Of a DNA stretch of 64,000 nucleotides, positions 11,221-22,889 are shown in pieces. The notes beneath the pieces were generated by a model, which was not told the origin of the DNA, did not search any database, and saw nothing but the letters and a program-made list of their open reading frames with translations. How positions within the stretch are numbered: position 1 is the stretch's first letter; each line of letters begins with the position of its first letter. The stretch comes from Rhyzopertha dominica (lineage: Eukaryota; Arthropoda; Insecta; Coleoptera; Bostrichidae): the NCBI GenBank assembly GCA_025024175.1, contig QCXZ01000138.1:51431092-51495091 (forward strand), written 5' to 3'. The position numbers and the translations under genes were made by a program.

Positions 11221-11930
11221 AGATTCATCGAAAGTTACTAAATACGTATTTAGGCAGCCAAGCTGCTATCTTCAGTAGAAGTCCCTTACTTTAATTTCTC
11301 CTTGTCGAATTTTCGAAAATTATTCTTCAGTAGAAGTTGTTTTCTTTAACTTCTACTGAAGATGGTCCCAGATCCTTCGAGAAACTTGTCGAATATTTGA
11401 AACTTGCTTAATTGGTATTTCATCTTTAGTAGAAGTTATTCACTATAACTTCTACTGAAGATGGTCCCAGATCGTTTGAGAAAATTACTAAACACCTATT
11501 TCGGTAGCTAAGCTGTCACCTTCAGTAGAAGTAGCTGTCTTGAACTTCTACTGAAGATGGCTTCAGGTCCTTGGAGAAACTTGTCGAATTTTTGATAATT
11601 ACTAAATGCGTATTTCGTCAGCTAAGTCACCATCTTCAGTAGAAGCCGCTTACTTAAACTTCTATTGAAGATAGCAGTTTAGCTACCCAAATACCCATTT
11701 AGTCTTTCTAAATTATAATGGTTAGGGTTTTTTCATTATAGTTGAATGATATTAAAAGCTTCTTGGTGGAGATGTTTAAAAGTTTTCGTCCGTTTCCCGA
11801 TGATGAGGATCCAGGTTCTTCCAGAAACGTCGATTTTTTAAAATTCTTTTTCAGTAGAAGTTGCTTTTTTAACTTCTACTGAAGATGGTACCGGGCCCTT
11901 CGAGAAACTTGTCGGATTTTCGAAAATTTC
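11220..11930. repeat. Array of five 37-nt hairpins in about 100-bp units
   Basis: Hairpins CTTCAGTAGAAG - 13 nt - CTTCTACTGAAG occur at 11325-11361, 11424-11460, 11520-11556, 11634-11670 and 11848-11884, with a half copy at 11270. Each is exactly 37 nt. The 12-nt arms are nearly invariant while the 13-nt centres differ. Flanks repeat as well: GGTCC..TTCGAGAAACTTGTCGAA on one side and ACTAAATACGTATTTCGGTAGC on the other. The unit GAAGATGGC..CTTAGCTACCGAAATACG resembles the Penelope 3'-terminal hairpin at 5990-6012. Probably derived from a PLE untranslated region. Confidence 0.75.
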
Positions 11931-12290
11931 CCCACGTGCGGCAACGTGGTGAGCCGCCGCCGCGCGGGGAGGGCCCCCGCGGGGCGGGCCGCGCAGGCCC
12001 CGCCAGGGAGACGGGCCCGTGCACCAGAACTCACTCAGTCCGGGCGAGTCAGCCACGCAGTGCGGCGGTGGTACCTTCAAAAACACTATTCCTATNCGAC
12101 TCCAACTCTCTATCACCAATCACACACACACCGGTCCTCGCACCCCGAACGGATTTTCTCGGCGTGTTCGACGACTTGGCGCGTCTGCCTTCTGCTGTCT
12201 TTTTGCTTTTTTCGATTTCCCGTGTGCTGCTGTTCTTGTGCGTCTCATCATCTCCTCTTGGTGCGGATCTTAACTGCTCTGAAGGTAAAG
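11930..12290 (+). promoter_or_regulatory. CpG-dense segment, possible promoter/5' UTR exon
   Basis: GC content and CpG density are the highest in the window. A CTCACTCAGTCC sequence near 12026-12037 fits the insect initiator (TCAGT). The segment ends in CTGAAG|GTAAAGT near 12290, a good donor. There is no in-frame ATG after the initiator-like site, so if it is transcribed it would be untranslated. The left edge abuts the hairpin array. All of this is motif-based inference. Confidence 0.3.
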
Positions 12291-13066
12291 TCTACACCGG
12301 CCGGGTACAGCTACACGCTGGTAACGTTCCTCCAAGTACAAAGCATTTACCGAAAAGTATTTGTATATTAGAGTATTTTTTTAAATAAGTTTTCGTTCCG
12401 TGAGTTTTTTGATGGCAAACGCCGACGCGTCTTGTCCAAGAATTTTGACGACAATCATAATAGGTAATTTGTAAATAAGAGCACGTGTTGTTGTTTCTCT
12501 CTCGGAGTATCCCGTCCTGTCCCAAGGGTTCAGTGCAATATTTCTCACCCCCACGCTCGCATAAGTCAATAATCACACGTTCGTTTGACAATCATCTCGG
12601 TTGTTCTGTAAATAGTAACGATTTAAGTATAGAACCCATCATATCACCTTCCTACGCGTATCAATTATCAATAAAGAACATATCTATTCGTAATAATAGA
12701 CAATCATCCGAACAAAATTCATCTTTTAACTGTGTTGACTTAGATCAAAAGAGAAGGGTTGTGTGCATATCTAGACTAGGGAAATTATTTATTGATATTT
12801 ATATACTGTTCATCTTCATGTATACCTGTTAAAAGTGTAAGATACATATCTATATAATAGATAAGGTTATTGCTCAGTTGTTTGCTATATCAAAATAACA
12901 AAAAAAAATATAAAAAAATCGCTTAGCGAACCTTAGCCGTAAGTTTAAACCTAGACAATCGTGCAATATCTATACCAAAAAGATAAAAACAATCAACTCT
13001 TAAAGACTTAAAGGAAAGACAATCGTCGTAAACAAGGAGACAATCTCGCTGTATAGATTTTGATAG
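12291..13066. other. Spacer, no feature recognised
   Basis: AT-rich. Would be the first intron if the flanking segments are exons of one gene. Confidence 0.3.
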
Positions 13067-13345
13067 TCCGTGGACCTTTTCGCAATCACGACGTACTATC
13101 TCAACGCGCCCGCCCAAATCCCTTACGTAGTGCCCCTGTGTCCTGTTCCCTATCCCGAGGTCGCCCCGCCTGTATACGCTGCTCCATCAGGGCCCGTTTC
13201 TTGCCCTTGCGGCCAATGTGCCCCCCACACGTACGCTAATCAACTGACGACGGCACCGAGCACTCTCATCGTAAACCGCTTCACCGAGATCAACTACTTC
13301 GACAACCAGCAGTCGGCGACGCCTGACAAGTACTGCTACGATATG
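13067..13345 (+). CDS. Candidate host-gene exon (93 codons), unknown product
   Basis: An open, GC-rich frame of exactly 93 codons lies between TTTGATAG and the strong donor ATG|GTAAGC. The peptide starts VDLFAITTYYLNAPAQIPYV, continues with Pro/Val-rich sequence, a cluster CPCGQC and ends NYFDNQQSATPDKYCYDM. C- and G-ending codons dominate, unlike neighbouring noise. The upstream acceptor has a weak pyrimidine tract and there is no internal start codon, so a further upstream exon would be required. I do not recognise the protein. If real, its downstream intron would contain the two ratchet-like sites at 22659 and 47233. Confidence 0.4.
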
Positions 13346-13419
13346 GTAAGCATCATGTTGTTGTGTTGTGTNNCCGTCNCCCGGGAACTTTGGTCCTTCG
13401 AGTCGCTGCTGCTCCGCTA

Positions 13420-13969
13420 AGCGTTGGCGCCAAAACTGATGTGAAAACGATGTCGAATTAATCGATCGTGATTTTGACCATACCTCATTTGAGAAGAAGC
13501 AATGTAGTAAGGTGTTATATTGTGGCGAAATCCAAAATCAAAAAGGGTTACACGCGACAGCAAAACTTGGATGAACATTTGATATTGCTTCATACATACA
13601 TCAAGGAAGCTTTGAAAAAAGAATTCAACTAGTACATATTTGTAGATAATTTGTTTGCCCATTTTTGTTTAATTAAAACACTATGGAACGAAACAAATCG
13701 TAAAGATTATCTTGAGTTTTCATGGCATACTTGATTCAGTGCGTCAGGATAGTGAATTTCAGGAATATGTGATTATTTTGATTGTAAATGAGGAGCTGCT
13801 CTACCACCTGCATTAGTTTAAACCATCTATGATGTATAAACACATTTGGACTATCCAAAAAGTGTGGAAGCGTGTATGTTATGCTCATGAAGCATCCCCG
13901 AAGACGGTGAACAGGCATCACTTCAGAACCGGACTCGCACATTAAAATCTTCCCACATCGATAATAATT
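13420..13969. other. AT-rich spacer
   Basis: Two minus-strand frames of 68-81 codons are present but show no domain. Nothing supported. Confidence 0.35.
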
Positions 13970-14290
13970 TTAATCACAAATGTCACTGTCCGAATCGGAA
14001 TTTAAATCAATGATCAAACTGTCCACATTGGAGACATATACGAGTTTTCAATGTCGATAAGATGTTTTTCACAGTTTAGCCACTTTTCAGCACTTATCTT
14101 GTCAAGTTCGTTCCTAATAACGTCCACCACATTAGCACTTGAATTAAGAGAATTATTGTCTTCTAATTCCTCGTTTTAGATCACTCCAGATTAGTTCAAT
14201 TGGATTGAGAACACGGTAGTAAGGAGGCAGTCTCAACACGGTGTGTCCTTCTTTCTTCACATATCTCAAAATATTCTTGAGGCATAGAAT
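13970..14290 (-). pseudogene. C-terminal fragment of wide-spaced DDE transposase
   Basis: The minus strand reads KEGHTVLRLPPYYRVLNPIE, ending on the third catalytic glutamate, then LIWSDLKRGIRRQ. After a frameshift it reads VVDVIRNELDKISAEKW, NCEKHLIDIENSYMSP and the acidic end LNSDSDSDICD, with a stop at 13970. The complete element at 56170 has the same order and also ends in an acidic Ser/Asp tail. The upstream two thirds of the gene are missing or unrecognisable. Confidence 0.75.
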
Positions 14291-17200
14291 AAGAAGGAAA
14301 GCAAAATCTACTAATTATACCTGAAAAGATTCCAAGTACTTGCTTCTTCACTTTTTATGGCAGGTATTGGTGTTGACACCTTTTTAGAGCGTTAATTACA
14401 TCCGCAGAGTAAAGTTGCTCCTCATTGTTTTGATCCTTAGAATCGGACCATTACCCGTGACGAATAAGTAGAGTGTGAGTCATCCATTGACGGCGTTGTC
14501 ATCAAAGTAAAGTGGACATTTTTAACGCATATCTTCGTAATTATTTGCAATTATATGTGTGCAAGTTTGTACATTTTTCTGATAGTTACGAATGCTGTTT
14601 TTCTTTACAGTAAACTGACTTCGTTTACACAAAAGCAACGGGAGTTTTCAGGAAAGTCGTGATCCAAGTTTGGTTGACTTTATAACACCAAAAATCATGT
14701 GTATGCGGCAGGAGATAACCAGTAATTACCCTGCTATTAAACGTTTACAGTGTCACCAGAAATAAAAGTATCAAAAGTTTGCGCGTTAACGCTCTTAAGT
14801 GGAGGATCAGAAACTTCCCAACTTTCCGAGATAATTAATTAACATTGCCAACAAACCTGCTACAGGCTTACAAAGTTTCGGTTTCCTTTTTTTTTAATCC
14901 TTGGTTTTGTGTCTATTTGCCTGGTTCACATATTGATCATTGGTTCATGAATTTTTCAAACGCACGTTTTCTAATGCCCCGTGCAATTTAATAATTAAAC
15001 CAACCATTATCATTATCCTGGGAAACTATTATTAATTGCCGCATTGTAATCTGCGTGCATTAACGAAATAGCCGTGATCACAAAATTCTCTTTCGCTACA
15101 AATTTACCTATATGTCTGAACAGTCTGTGTTATATTTGAATAAATGTCCGCAACATCCCATTAATTTGGACTTCATCAAATTGTTTAAATATCGAAATGA
15201 GCAAAATACACAAAGCGCATATCCACCGTTGAGGGTAATTTATAGCATAAAGAAATATTTTTGACTGAATATATGGTATTTATTATTGACTGATTTATAT
15301 ATTTTATGGCTGAATGTTTACAGAAACAATTATTTATTATTGTATTAAAACCATTCAATTATTAACACGAATGTCTCTCCGGTATTAATTTAACATCTCA
15401 CCTAGTCGTTGTCTTTTTCTTCGAACTTTCGACGTTTTGTAACTAGAAGATTATCTTCATAATCGCTTTTAGTAAGTTGAAATTTAGTAGATTAACAAAT
15501 TTGACACTGAATCGTTTTGACTAAATTTTTCAATCTCTTCCACTTCACACGCTTGTTCTTCTGGAATTCCTCTCATTGTTTCATAGTGAAAAAGGAATTT
15601 TAGGGATCAAATGTTCGACTCCGGTAGTACTGATTGGTAGACTTTGTTTTCGTGTTGGTAACTAACATGAGAATTAACACTTTGAGTCTAGCTGCATTAG
15701 GAGATTCATTCGTGTGTATAGTAAAAAGTTGCATGATTAAAGACAGCTAAGGTTTTTCTTCATATTGGTTCATATACATGTTGCAATCGCCATACAGAAA
15801 GGAACCTTGTTATAAAAGTGTACGTAAATTTTGCTCCAAGCGTTTCCATTTGTTCAGTCCATAAAAAAGGTTGCCAGAAAATATAGAGAGACAGCTTGAA
15901 ACACCATTAGACAATATGCAACATCGCCGTATTCGTAATTTTTCAAAGTTTGGTGAATTGTCAGTTTCGCTTTCAACGATATCAAAACATATAGGTATTT
16001 TCCCTTGAGATTTCTATAAATGTTTGAAACCATGTTATTTAAAAACAGTCTTAATGTAATGCTGCTTTGAATGAATCTTTAACTTGAGAATATATTAGCA
16101 TTGTCTTCTGTTGGGTAGCTTTAGATAACTAACTATAGTTTACAATAACAGACAGAGAATTGCTATTCGTTGTACTAAAAACATAATGATCTAGGCTTTG
16201 CCAACTGACTTATATATTTTATAATACTTTGCGGACTAATTGAACAACCGATACCTTCATGTCTTGGTCAATGAGCACTTAGTTGCAGTTCACGTGTATA
16301 ATTTGTGTGTACTCAGTGATGATCGCCTGCAGTCCTAAATGCTCATTTTACGCAGCTATTCATTTGTTTCCTAGATTTCGCCTGACGGAGTCTAACGGGA
16401 GGCCTTCCAGGCCACCGCGACCTGCAAATATTTATTCTTGTCAGTGCATTATTCAGAAATAGTAGGTACACGGCAGGAGTTCAGCGTGATTTAGTAACAG
16501 TTACCCACATTATTTATTATTCAGTTTGGCTCGCGTCCAAACAGTCCACATTTTGTTAATGCATTTGGTTTTACATTATTTAGAACGTAACAGCTCTGAG
16601 CTGGTCTCGTTGCGTTCGCAGTATGTCGTTCGCAGGTTGCGTCTTATTAAAAGGCGTGGTAATAATTGCTTCAGTTTACAGAAAGTTTTTCTATTGAGCA
16701 GTTGGAGGCTTTTAATTTTAAGTTGTGATACATTGGTTAACTCATGATTCCATTCAAATATTTATTCAGAGAATTTTCTTTTTGAAAGAACTCGCAGGGT
16801 TATGGGACATATATATTTGACTGCACTGTGTGTAATAGTGTAATTGGCAGTTATATACCGCCATTTCTCAGTCTAACATGTACAACAAAAGGGATAGATC
16901 GTAAAATCAAACCTTGCAGCACATAGGAACCGAAAACAACAATATAATAACATTATTATTAATACAGGGATTTAAGAATTCACATCGTTTCTCTTAGACA
17001 AATAAAGTAATGAGGGAAGAAAAGGTACATAGAAGTTCACAAGATAGTATGTATCTTATGTGTTGTGTTGGTGAAGTTTATAATTTAGATGGAAGCACCG
17101 AAGAGCACTTTAAGGAGAATCATCGTTCATTGAATTCAGTTAGGGCAGAGCGAAAGCGGTGAACCTAAAGTTAGCTCTCTTCAAACGTTAGAAACTTCGC

Positions 17201-17610
17201 CTGTTGTCATGGCAATTAGAAAAGATAAGATAAGTGAATAGAACTCCAAAAGGGCGCATCCTTGGCATACATTGTGTTAGGCGTTTCTGGGGGAATTAAC
17301 GATTGTTATCCGATGCCAGATGCGCGTTTAGAGATCATTATTTATGAATAAAAAAACTAACTGCAGTTCCAAATTTATTATTAGCTTTGAAAAGTTTGCG
17401 AATTTAGAAAGCAAGATTTACACCGTAAAAACAAGTTCCTTACATATTGGAATAAAAGTCGGTTTAATAAACCACTGTAGTTCGTTGCTAATTTTTAGAT
17501 TTGGCGAATATTTACCACGCAACATTTTAGTGCCGCAAGCTAATATAGAAATAAGTTTTCTTTCTATTTGCTGTTTTATAGAGTAACGACGAATGCTTCT
17601 TATTATATAT
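14291..17610. other. Long AT-rich stretch, nothing recognised
   Basis: No frame with a domain, no terminal repeats and no RNA gene seen in about 3.3 kb. A short GC-rich patch lies near 16380-16430. Confidence 0.4.
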
Positions 17611-17614
17611 TTTT

Positions 17615-18045
17615 TAACCCCTTTGTTCTTTTTGGACCTTAAAATTTTTGCACCTCCGATTTGTATAATTTCAAGTATATTTACTAATCTGGACCTCCTG
17701 AATTTCGGAATGGTATCCGTTGGTCGCTAGCTACTACGGTTGCTCTAAATGTGGCGTAAATTAGACTGCCCGACGTCCTAGCTCATTTCTGATCAAATTT
17801 TTGGAATCTGCAGCTCAAAATACATCTGTGTGTCGATTTTGAGCTAAAATTAGTTTCCATCGAAAAATCGCAAAACATCAAAGGCTAACAACCCCTCTGT
17901 TCTTTTTGGACTTTAAAATTTTTGCACCTCCGATTTGTATAATTTCAAGCATATTTACTAATCTGGACCTCCTGAATTTCGGAATGGTATCCGTCTGTCG
18001 CTAGCTACAAGGGTTCGTCGATTTTGAGCTAAAATTAGTTTCCAC
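17615..18045. repeat. Tandem duplication, period about 274 bp
   Basis: The block starting AACCCC..TGTTCTTTTTGGAC at 17616 recurs at 17890 with a few substitutions through GGAATGGTATCCGT. The second unit then lacks about 90 bp before rejoining at TCGATTTTGAGCTAAAATTAG. High similarity suggests a fairly recent duplication of an unclassified repeat; no coding capacity. Confidence 0.75.
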
Positions 18046-18239
18046 TATTCGTCAATGGTCCAGATTGTATATAACAAATGATCAAGCTACAAAGATTGTT
18101 GCATATAGATATATTTAGTTTTAGAAAAGCACTTTTAAGATCCTGGCAATAAAGACGCAAGTGCAACCATTTGCTCTAGGTTTATAAGTCGTTTTTAAAT
18201 CTCAACAGAATTTTGTATATTTTTACAATCCTACAATTT

Positions 18240-18560
18240 CGCAGCCTCTGGAGTCAGATACCTAAATATCTACAAATTTCACACTCTTCAAATGGTTATT
18301 TAAATTAACATCTAAAGGCTACATACATATTTAAAAGTAGCCAATTGTGAACAAAATTCAAATATTGTTTTCATCGTGTTATCAGCACATGGCACAACTG
18401 AATCGACCGGCAAACCTCTCAGATCATTTATCAATTGTGAAGGTCCCAAAATCGCTCCCTGCGATTCTCCCGTTATATCGCCCCGATACACCCCAATAGG
18501 ACAACCTCTTTGTGAAATGGATACGGTTTGCTCAGAACGACCAGAGGCGCACTAAATAAA
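18240..18560 (-). pseudogene. Non-LTR reverse transcriptase fragment
   Basis: The minus strand reads GRSEQTVSISQRGCPIG, then GESQGAILGPSQ (equivalent to GVPQGSILGPLL), INDLRGLPVD and CADNTMKTI. The last corresponds to the FADDT box with the second Asp replaced by Asn. The spacing matches Jockey-type RT. Only the palm survives. Distinct in sequence from the elements at 1249 and 19111. Confidence 0.65.
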
Positions 18561-18920
18561 GCCGTCAGCTACTGAAAACTTCGGAGCAAGGAATATTAAG
18601 GAACCCCCTCTTGGAAAAATTATTCCGATATTAAAAACGTATCCAGTCGTGGCCCGAGGGACGTGCTTCGGTCCCGCAGGATCCCGGGAGACTGATTTAC
18701 AACCAAAAGCCGGGACGCATAATCGGCCGAGATGTTTATAAAATTAAAAGATTGCCCGCAAGAATGCGTGCACGCAAAGTTCTTTATGGGTAAAGTTTTT
18801 TTATGCGTAAGAGTGCCGGGTTTATTGTGGTTTTAATAAGATCCGGGTGGAGCAGGGTTTTATAACCCGCGAAATGCGCTGGATGCCCCATTGAGCATGT
18901 TTACTTCCTTGTTAACCATG
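18560..18920. other. GC-rich island with T-rich homeodomain-like sites
   Basis: Transposon-free, GC-rich sequence interspersed with TTTATAAAAT, TTTTTTATGCG, GTTTATTGTGG and TTTTATAACC. Such TTTAT sites fit Caudal/Abd-B-type homeodomain binding. Looks like a developmental enhancer by composition, but motif matches alone are weak evidence. Confidence 0.3.
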
Positions 18921-19110
18921 AAAAAATTTGGGGATGCTGAAAGTTTAATTCTTATTTGTGTTTTAGGGTGGCAGGTTTAGCGCTGCTTTTGGAGGCTTAC
19001 ATTGGCTGTAATAAAAACGTTAGCTTTGCGAAATACATTGCTGCATGAATGCTAGTGATGAACTAAGTTTAAGTTAATAATAACAATAATTAATTTTTCT
19101 GCATCGCAGA

Positions 19111-21250
19111 TAATAATAATAATAATAATCCTAATAATCTTTATTTAACGCCCTCAAGCAATTTACAAAATATCTAAACATATAATATACAATAAAAAAT
19201 GAATCAAGAAGTAACTACTACAAAACATGGAGAAAAGGAGTTTAAAATTTTAGAACTCGTTTTAAATCTGCTTTAAATTTGCAATTTCTAGAAAAAAGAT
19301 CTAGGTTATTACAGAAAAGATTAACACTTAGACTACATCTATCCCTTGGGCAGTTGCAACCATACAACGTTCTGTGGGTAGAAACCTGCAGTAACGGAGT
19401 GTTACGAACTATGCGCTGAGGTACATGCAGTAAAAACATTTCCACATGTTCCATACAGTTACACTGCCCACTGAGAACCTTTTGAGTAAAGCAAATGTCG
19501 AAATAAGTGCGCCGAGTTGATAAAAAATGAAGACCAAAATAGTTCAAAAAATAAGAGTACAATTCGCTACTGAAGGTAATTTTAGACTTATAACATAAGT
19601 ATTTTACAATTTTTTTTGAACATTTTCCAATCTAGTTACTTGAAACTCAAAATAAGGTGACCAAATTAAACTACAGTAATCTACAATGCTACGTACAAGA
19701 CTAGAATATAAAACTATTAAGGAACGAATGCTTACAAAGTCTTTTGTTGACCTTTTTAAGAATCCTAACATTTTACTGGCTTTGGATACGATGCTATCAA
19801 TATGGTAATTAACAATTACCCCAAGGTCTCTGATAAACTGCACATTCTCCAACCGTACGCCATTTAAAAAGTATGGATAAACAGTGATAATGCTCTTCCT
19901 GCAGAAACAGATTGATTTACACTTATCTGGGTTTAAATCAAGGCCGTTCCTAACACACCACCTATAAATACGATCCAAATCACTTTGAAAATTGACATGG
20001 TCATTATAACATTTAATATTTAAGAAAATTTTTAGATCGTCAGCAAATAGCAGAAATTTTGAAAATTGTATTTCATCTTTAATATCGTTTATGTATAACG
20101 AAAACAACAAAGGGCCTAAGTGGGATCCCTGAGGAACTCCTGACGTTGAATTAAAAGGATCTGACCTATAACCATTGATATTCAAGATGTGAGCACGATT
20201 AGTAAGGAATGATTCTATCCAAGACAAAAGCGGTCCACACAAACCGTACCCACCCAATTTACATACCAATCTTTCATGGTTGATACTATCAAAAGCTTTG
20301 CTGAAGTCAGTGTAAACAGCGTCAACCACAAAGCCCCTCTCTAAATAATTACAGATAAAATTTACGTATGAAAACAAATTAGTAACGGTTGATTTACCCG
20401 ACAAAAACCCGTGCTGTTCATCAATAATAGTTTCCTTAAAAATAAAAGATAATTTGGTAGTGACAAGTTTGTCAAGAATTTTAGGAATACATGACTGAAT
20501 AGTAATCGGTCGATAGCTTGTCACATCAGACCTATCCCCTTTTTAAAAATAGGAATAGAATAACACATTTTCCAATAGTCTGGAAAGTTGCCTTGAGAAA
20601 GTGAAATATTATAGATTATAAAAAGGGGGAATGCTAAAGATTCAGCACAACTTTTAATAAAAATAGGAGGAATTAAGTCAGGACCTGCCATACCATCAAC
20701 CGCCACCTCTCTTAGACTTCTGTTAAGCTCCTCAACAGAAATAAAAAGTTTGTTGTAAGAAACTGGGTTTTTTAGTGATTTTTCTAAATCAGAATTATCC
20801 GAAGACATAAATGGCTTATAAGTAGAACCAAAGTAGCTTGCCAGAAGCGCAGCAATGTCAACTCCATCTTATGCATGTTTTTCTCCATGGTGCAAAAAGT
20901 TAGGCACCGAATTACAGTTTTTATTTTTGGATTTAATATATTTCCAGAACAATTTGGTGTTATTAGGAATAGAATTTTCTACATTAGAAATATAATCGGA
21001 GTAAGCTTCCCGCACCATGATTTTGCATCGTTTTCTTAGTTCAACAAAGTCAGAATAATCTGCATCAGACTTAGATATTTTAAATTTGCGATGGATATGA
21101 CGTTTACTTTTAATGAGTTCAATAATATCTTTGTTGAACCAAGAAGGAAAATTTGATTTGTTATTTATTCGTTTAGTTACACAACGCTCCATAATATCTT
21201 CCAAAATAAAATAGAAATGATCAACACATTGATTAATATCGTTACTGTTA
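19111..21250 (-). mobile_element. Non-LTR retrotransposon, 5'-truncated (Jockey/CR1 group)
   Basis: On the minus strand the element covers an RT-upstream region, complete RT and C-terminal domain, and ends in a (TTA)n tract (TAA repeats at 19111-19129 on the + strand), taken as its 3' tail. The endonuclease domain is not recognisable; a 60-codon minus frame at 21248-21430 may be a trace of it. One frameshift and a few stops interrupt the coding region, making this the best-preserved retroelement here. Confidence 0.85.
19242..21204 (-). pseudogene. Non-LTR ORF2 relic with intact FADD
   Basis: The piece at 21204-20521 holds the pre-RT region (WFNKDIIELIKSKRHIHRKF; LFWKYIKSKNK) and RT start (AGPDLIPPIFIKSCAESL, IPIFKKG), with one in-frame TAA at 20869-20871. 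A one-base loss in a run of G near 20530 breaks the frame before SYRPITIQSCIPKILDKL. The 306-codon piece 20524-19604 carries DEQHGFLSGKST, YTDFSKAFDSINHE, TSGVPQGSHLGPLLF, LFADDLKIF and IRDLGVIV, so the catalytic FADD is intact. The piece 19562-19242 is the C-terminal region. A few point changes separate this from an open frame. Confidence 0.85.
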
Positions 21251-21429
21251 TACAGGATAAAAAACTACAATTTTTATACCATTACCTGGATTTGGTTTAT
21301 TATTAATTCCACCAACAAGTATAGTCTTACACCAAACTAATGTAAGGCGTTCGTTGTCGATTTTATAATATCTTAGATCGCTAATATGGAAACTTATACA
21401 AAGTACCAATTGAGTTCTAACAGTTTGCA

Positions 21430-21900
21430 AAAATCATCTGTTCCAGTAGTTGGACCAAGCATCCAGCCATTCCCGCAATCCCGCTGCTCGTATTTCTTTA
21501 ACGCTTCTTTTATCGCCCGTTCGGTGTATATAATCTTGTCAAATTACGTCGGCAGTTTACCTTCAGGCTCTGGCACCCGAATCCTGTGTGTTTAGGCTTA
21601 GTTAATTTCAGTTTATCTCGGCACCCCGCCCGTGTACACCCGCGATATGATCCCCTCTCTTCCTCCTCAATATTTGAGAGCAGATCGCCGGGTTTCGCCA
21701 GGATGATTGGTATTGACTTTCGTCTGATACCTCGACGTGCGGTGCTGATGGAATTTAGGAATTTGGCCGAACGCACGCGGAAATGTTTGAGCTGAATTGA
21801 TTGATTTATTATTTTATTATGTCTGGCTCCGTTTCTTGACGTCCGCTGCCGGACTGTGGATGGGTTTGGTGTGAATTTTTGGTGGAGTCGCCGCCTATTC
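21430..21900. other. GC-rich segment with 155-codon minus frame
   Basis: A minus-strand frame (21977-21510) runs 155 codons and is Arg/Lys/Ser-rich. I see no domain, repeat or splice signal supporting translation, and the CpG-rich composition alone can keep a frame open. Possibly a regulatory island. Confidence 0.25.
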
Positions 21901-22633
21901 CGTTGCTCGACGGTACTTGGAATGTTTTGTTTTGTACTGTTTTTAAATAAAATTGACCTCATAAAATTATTTATCACGAACTCTCACTACCACCTGACGA
22001 TGATATAAACACTTTTAGTACTTTTAAGATATTTAAGTGACTGCTTTGACTTTTAAGTAGCATAATGGTAAGCAGTTGGAGAGGGAGTTTTTATGGTTGT
22101 ATTATAAGTGTTGCTGTTATTTTTTTACGAAAGGAAGTGATACAGTTGTAATAGTTATAACAATCATTTTTGTAATAACCAACTAAGTCTGTAGTGATTG
22201 TTAATTCTGCCTATTTTTAACATCGTAGCAACATCTGGACAAGTTTTTTACAAATAAAAATATTGTACTCACATGTACCTGTAAATACATATTATGTATA
22301 ACCAAACTGGTATTTCACTGAAATTTGCAGTGCTAAAAGCAGGTTTGTTTGTTGGGACAGTCGCACTTGAAAGAGCAAACATACTAGCACTTATGTGCTG
22401 GCAGTTTATACATAGGTGTGTTTTTAGTGCATAGAAGCTCGTTTACCTGTCATGGTAGAATTGTAATTAAAATTGTTTGCCTGATTTACAAAAATATCTG
22501 AGAGAATAAACGATAGGTAATGAAAACTTAAACATAAAATCTGAATTTTGCTTTTAACTTTTAATAATATAATAAAACTATGGCTCTTAATACGTATTAA
22601 TAAATTGTTTCATCTGTCTTTTGGTAACAAGAG

Positions 22634-22688
22634 TCTAAATTTATTTTGTTTTGTTTCAGGTAAGAATTTTCTTCACTGTTCCGTAAGT
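22634..22688 (+). other. Candidate recursive-splicing ratchet point 1 with 23-nt RS-exon
   Basis: A branch-like CTAAA (22634-22638) and a pyrimidine tract ending TTTGTTTCAG are followed directly by GTAAGA at 22660. A second, stronger donor GTAAGT lies at 22683-22688, defining a 23-nt potential RS-exon (22660-22682). Juxtaposed 3' and 5' splice sites of this kind regenerate a donor after splicing and subdivide very long introns in insects. No transposon homology overlaps the site. Confidence 0.5.
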
Positions 22689-22889
22689 AATAATTTCTGC
22701 CACATTATCAATCATATCACTAACTTGCATGACACTTCACTTCAAAAAGTTCACGAAATTAGTTTCATATGCCTTCGGATGTAATTGTATATTTTCCTAA
22801 TTTCATGTAACCTTAGTGGAAGTTATAGTAATAGTTATAATAATCTTAAGTTATGACAAACTGGATTATTGAATATGTGTAATTTTCTA

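Noticed and set aside
11270..11890. Regularly spaced hairpin repeats resembling a CRISPR array
   Set aside because: Eukaryotic context, spacers themselves repeat, units change orientation and no cas genes are present.
21510..21977. 155-codon minus frame as a gene
   Set aside because: Arg/Lys/Ser-rich with no domain or splice signals; consistent with stop-poor GC-rich sequence.
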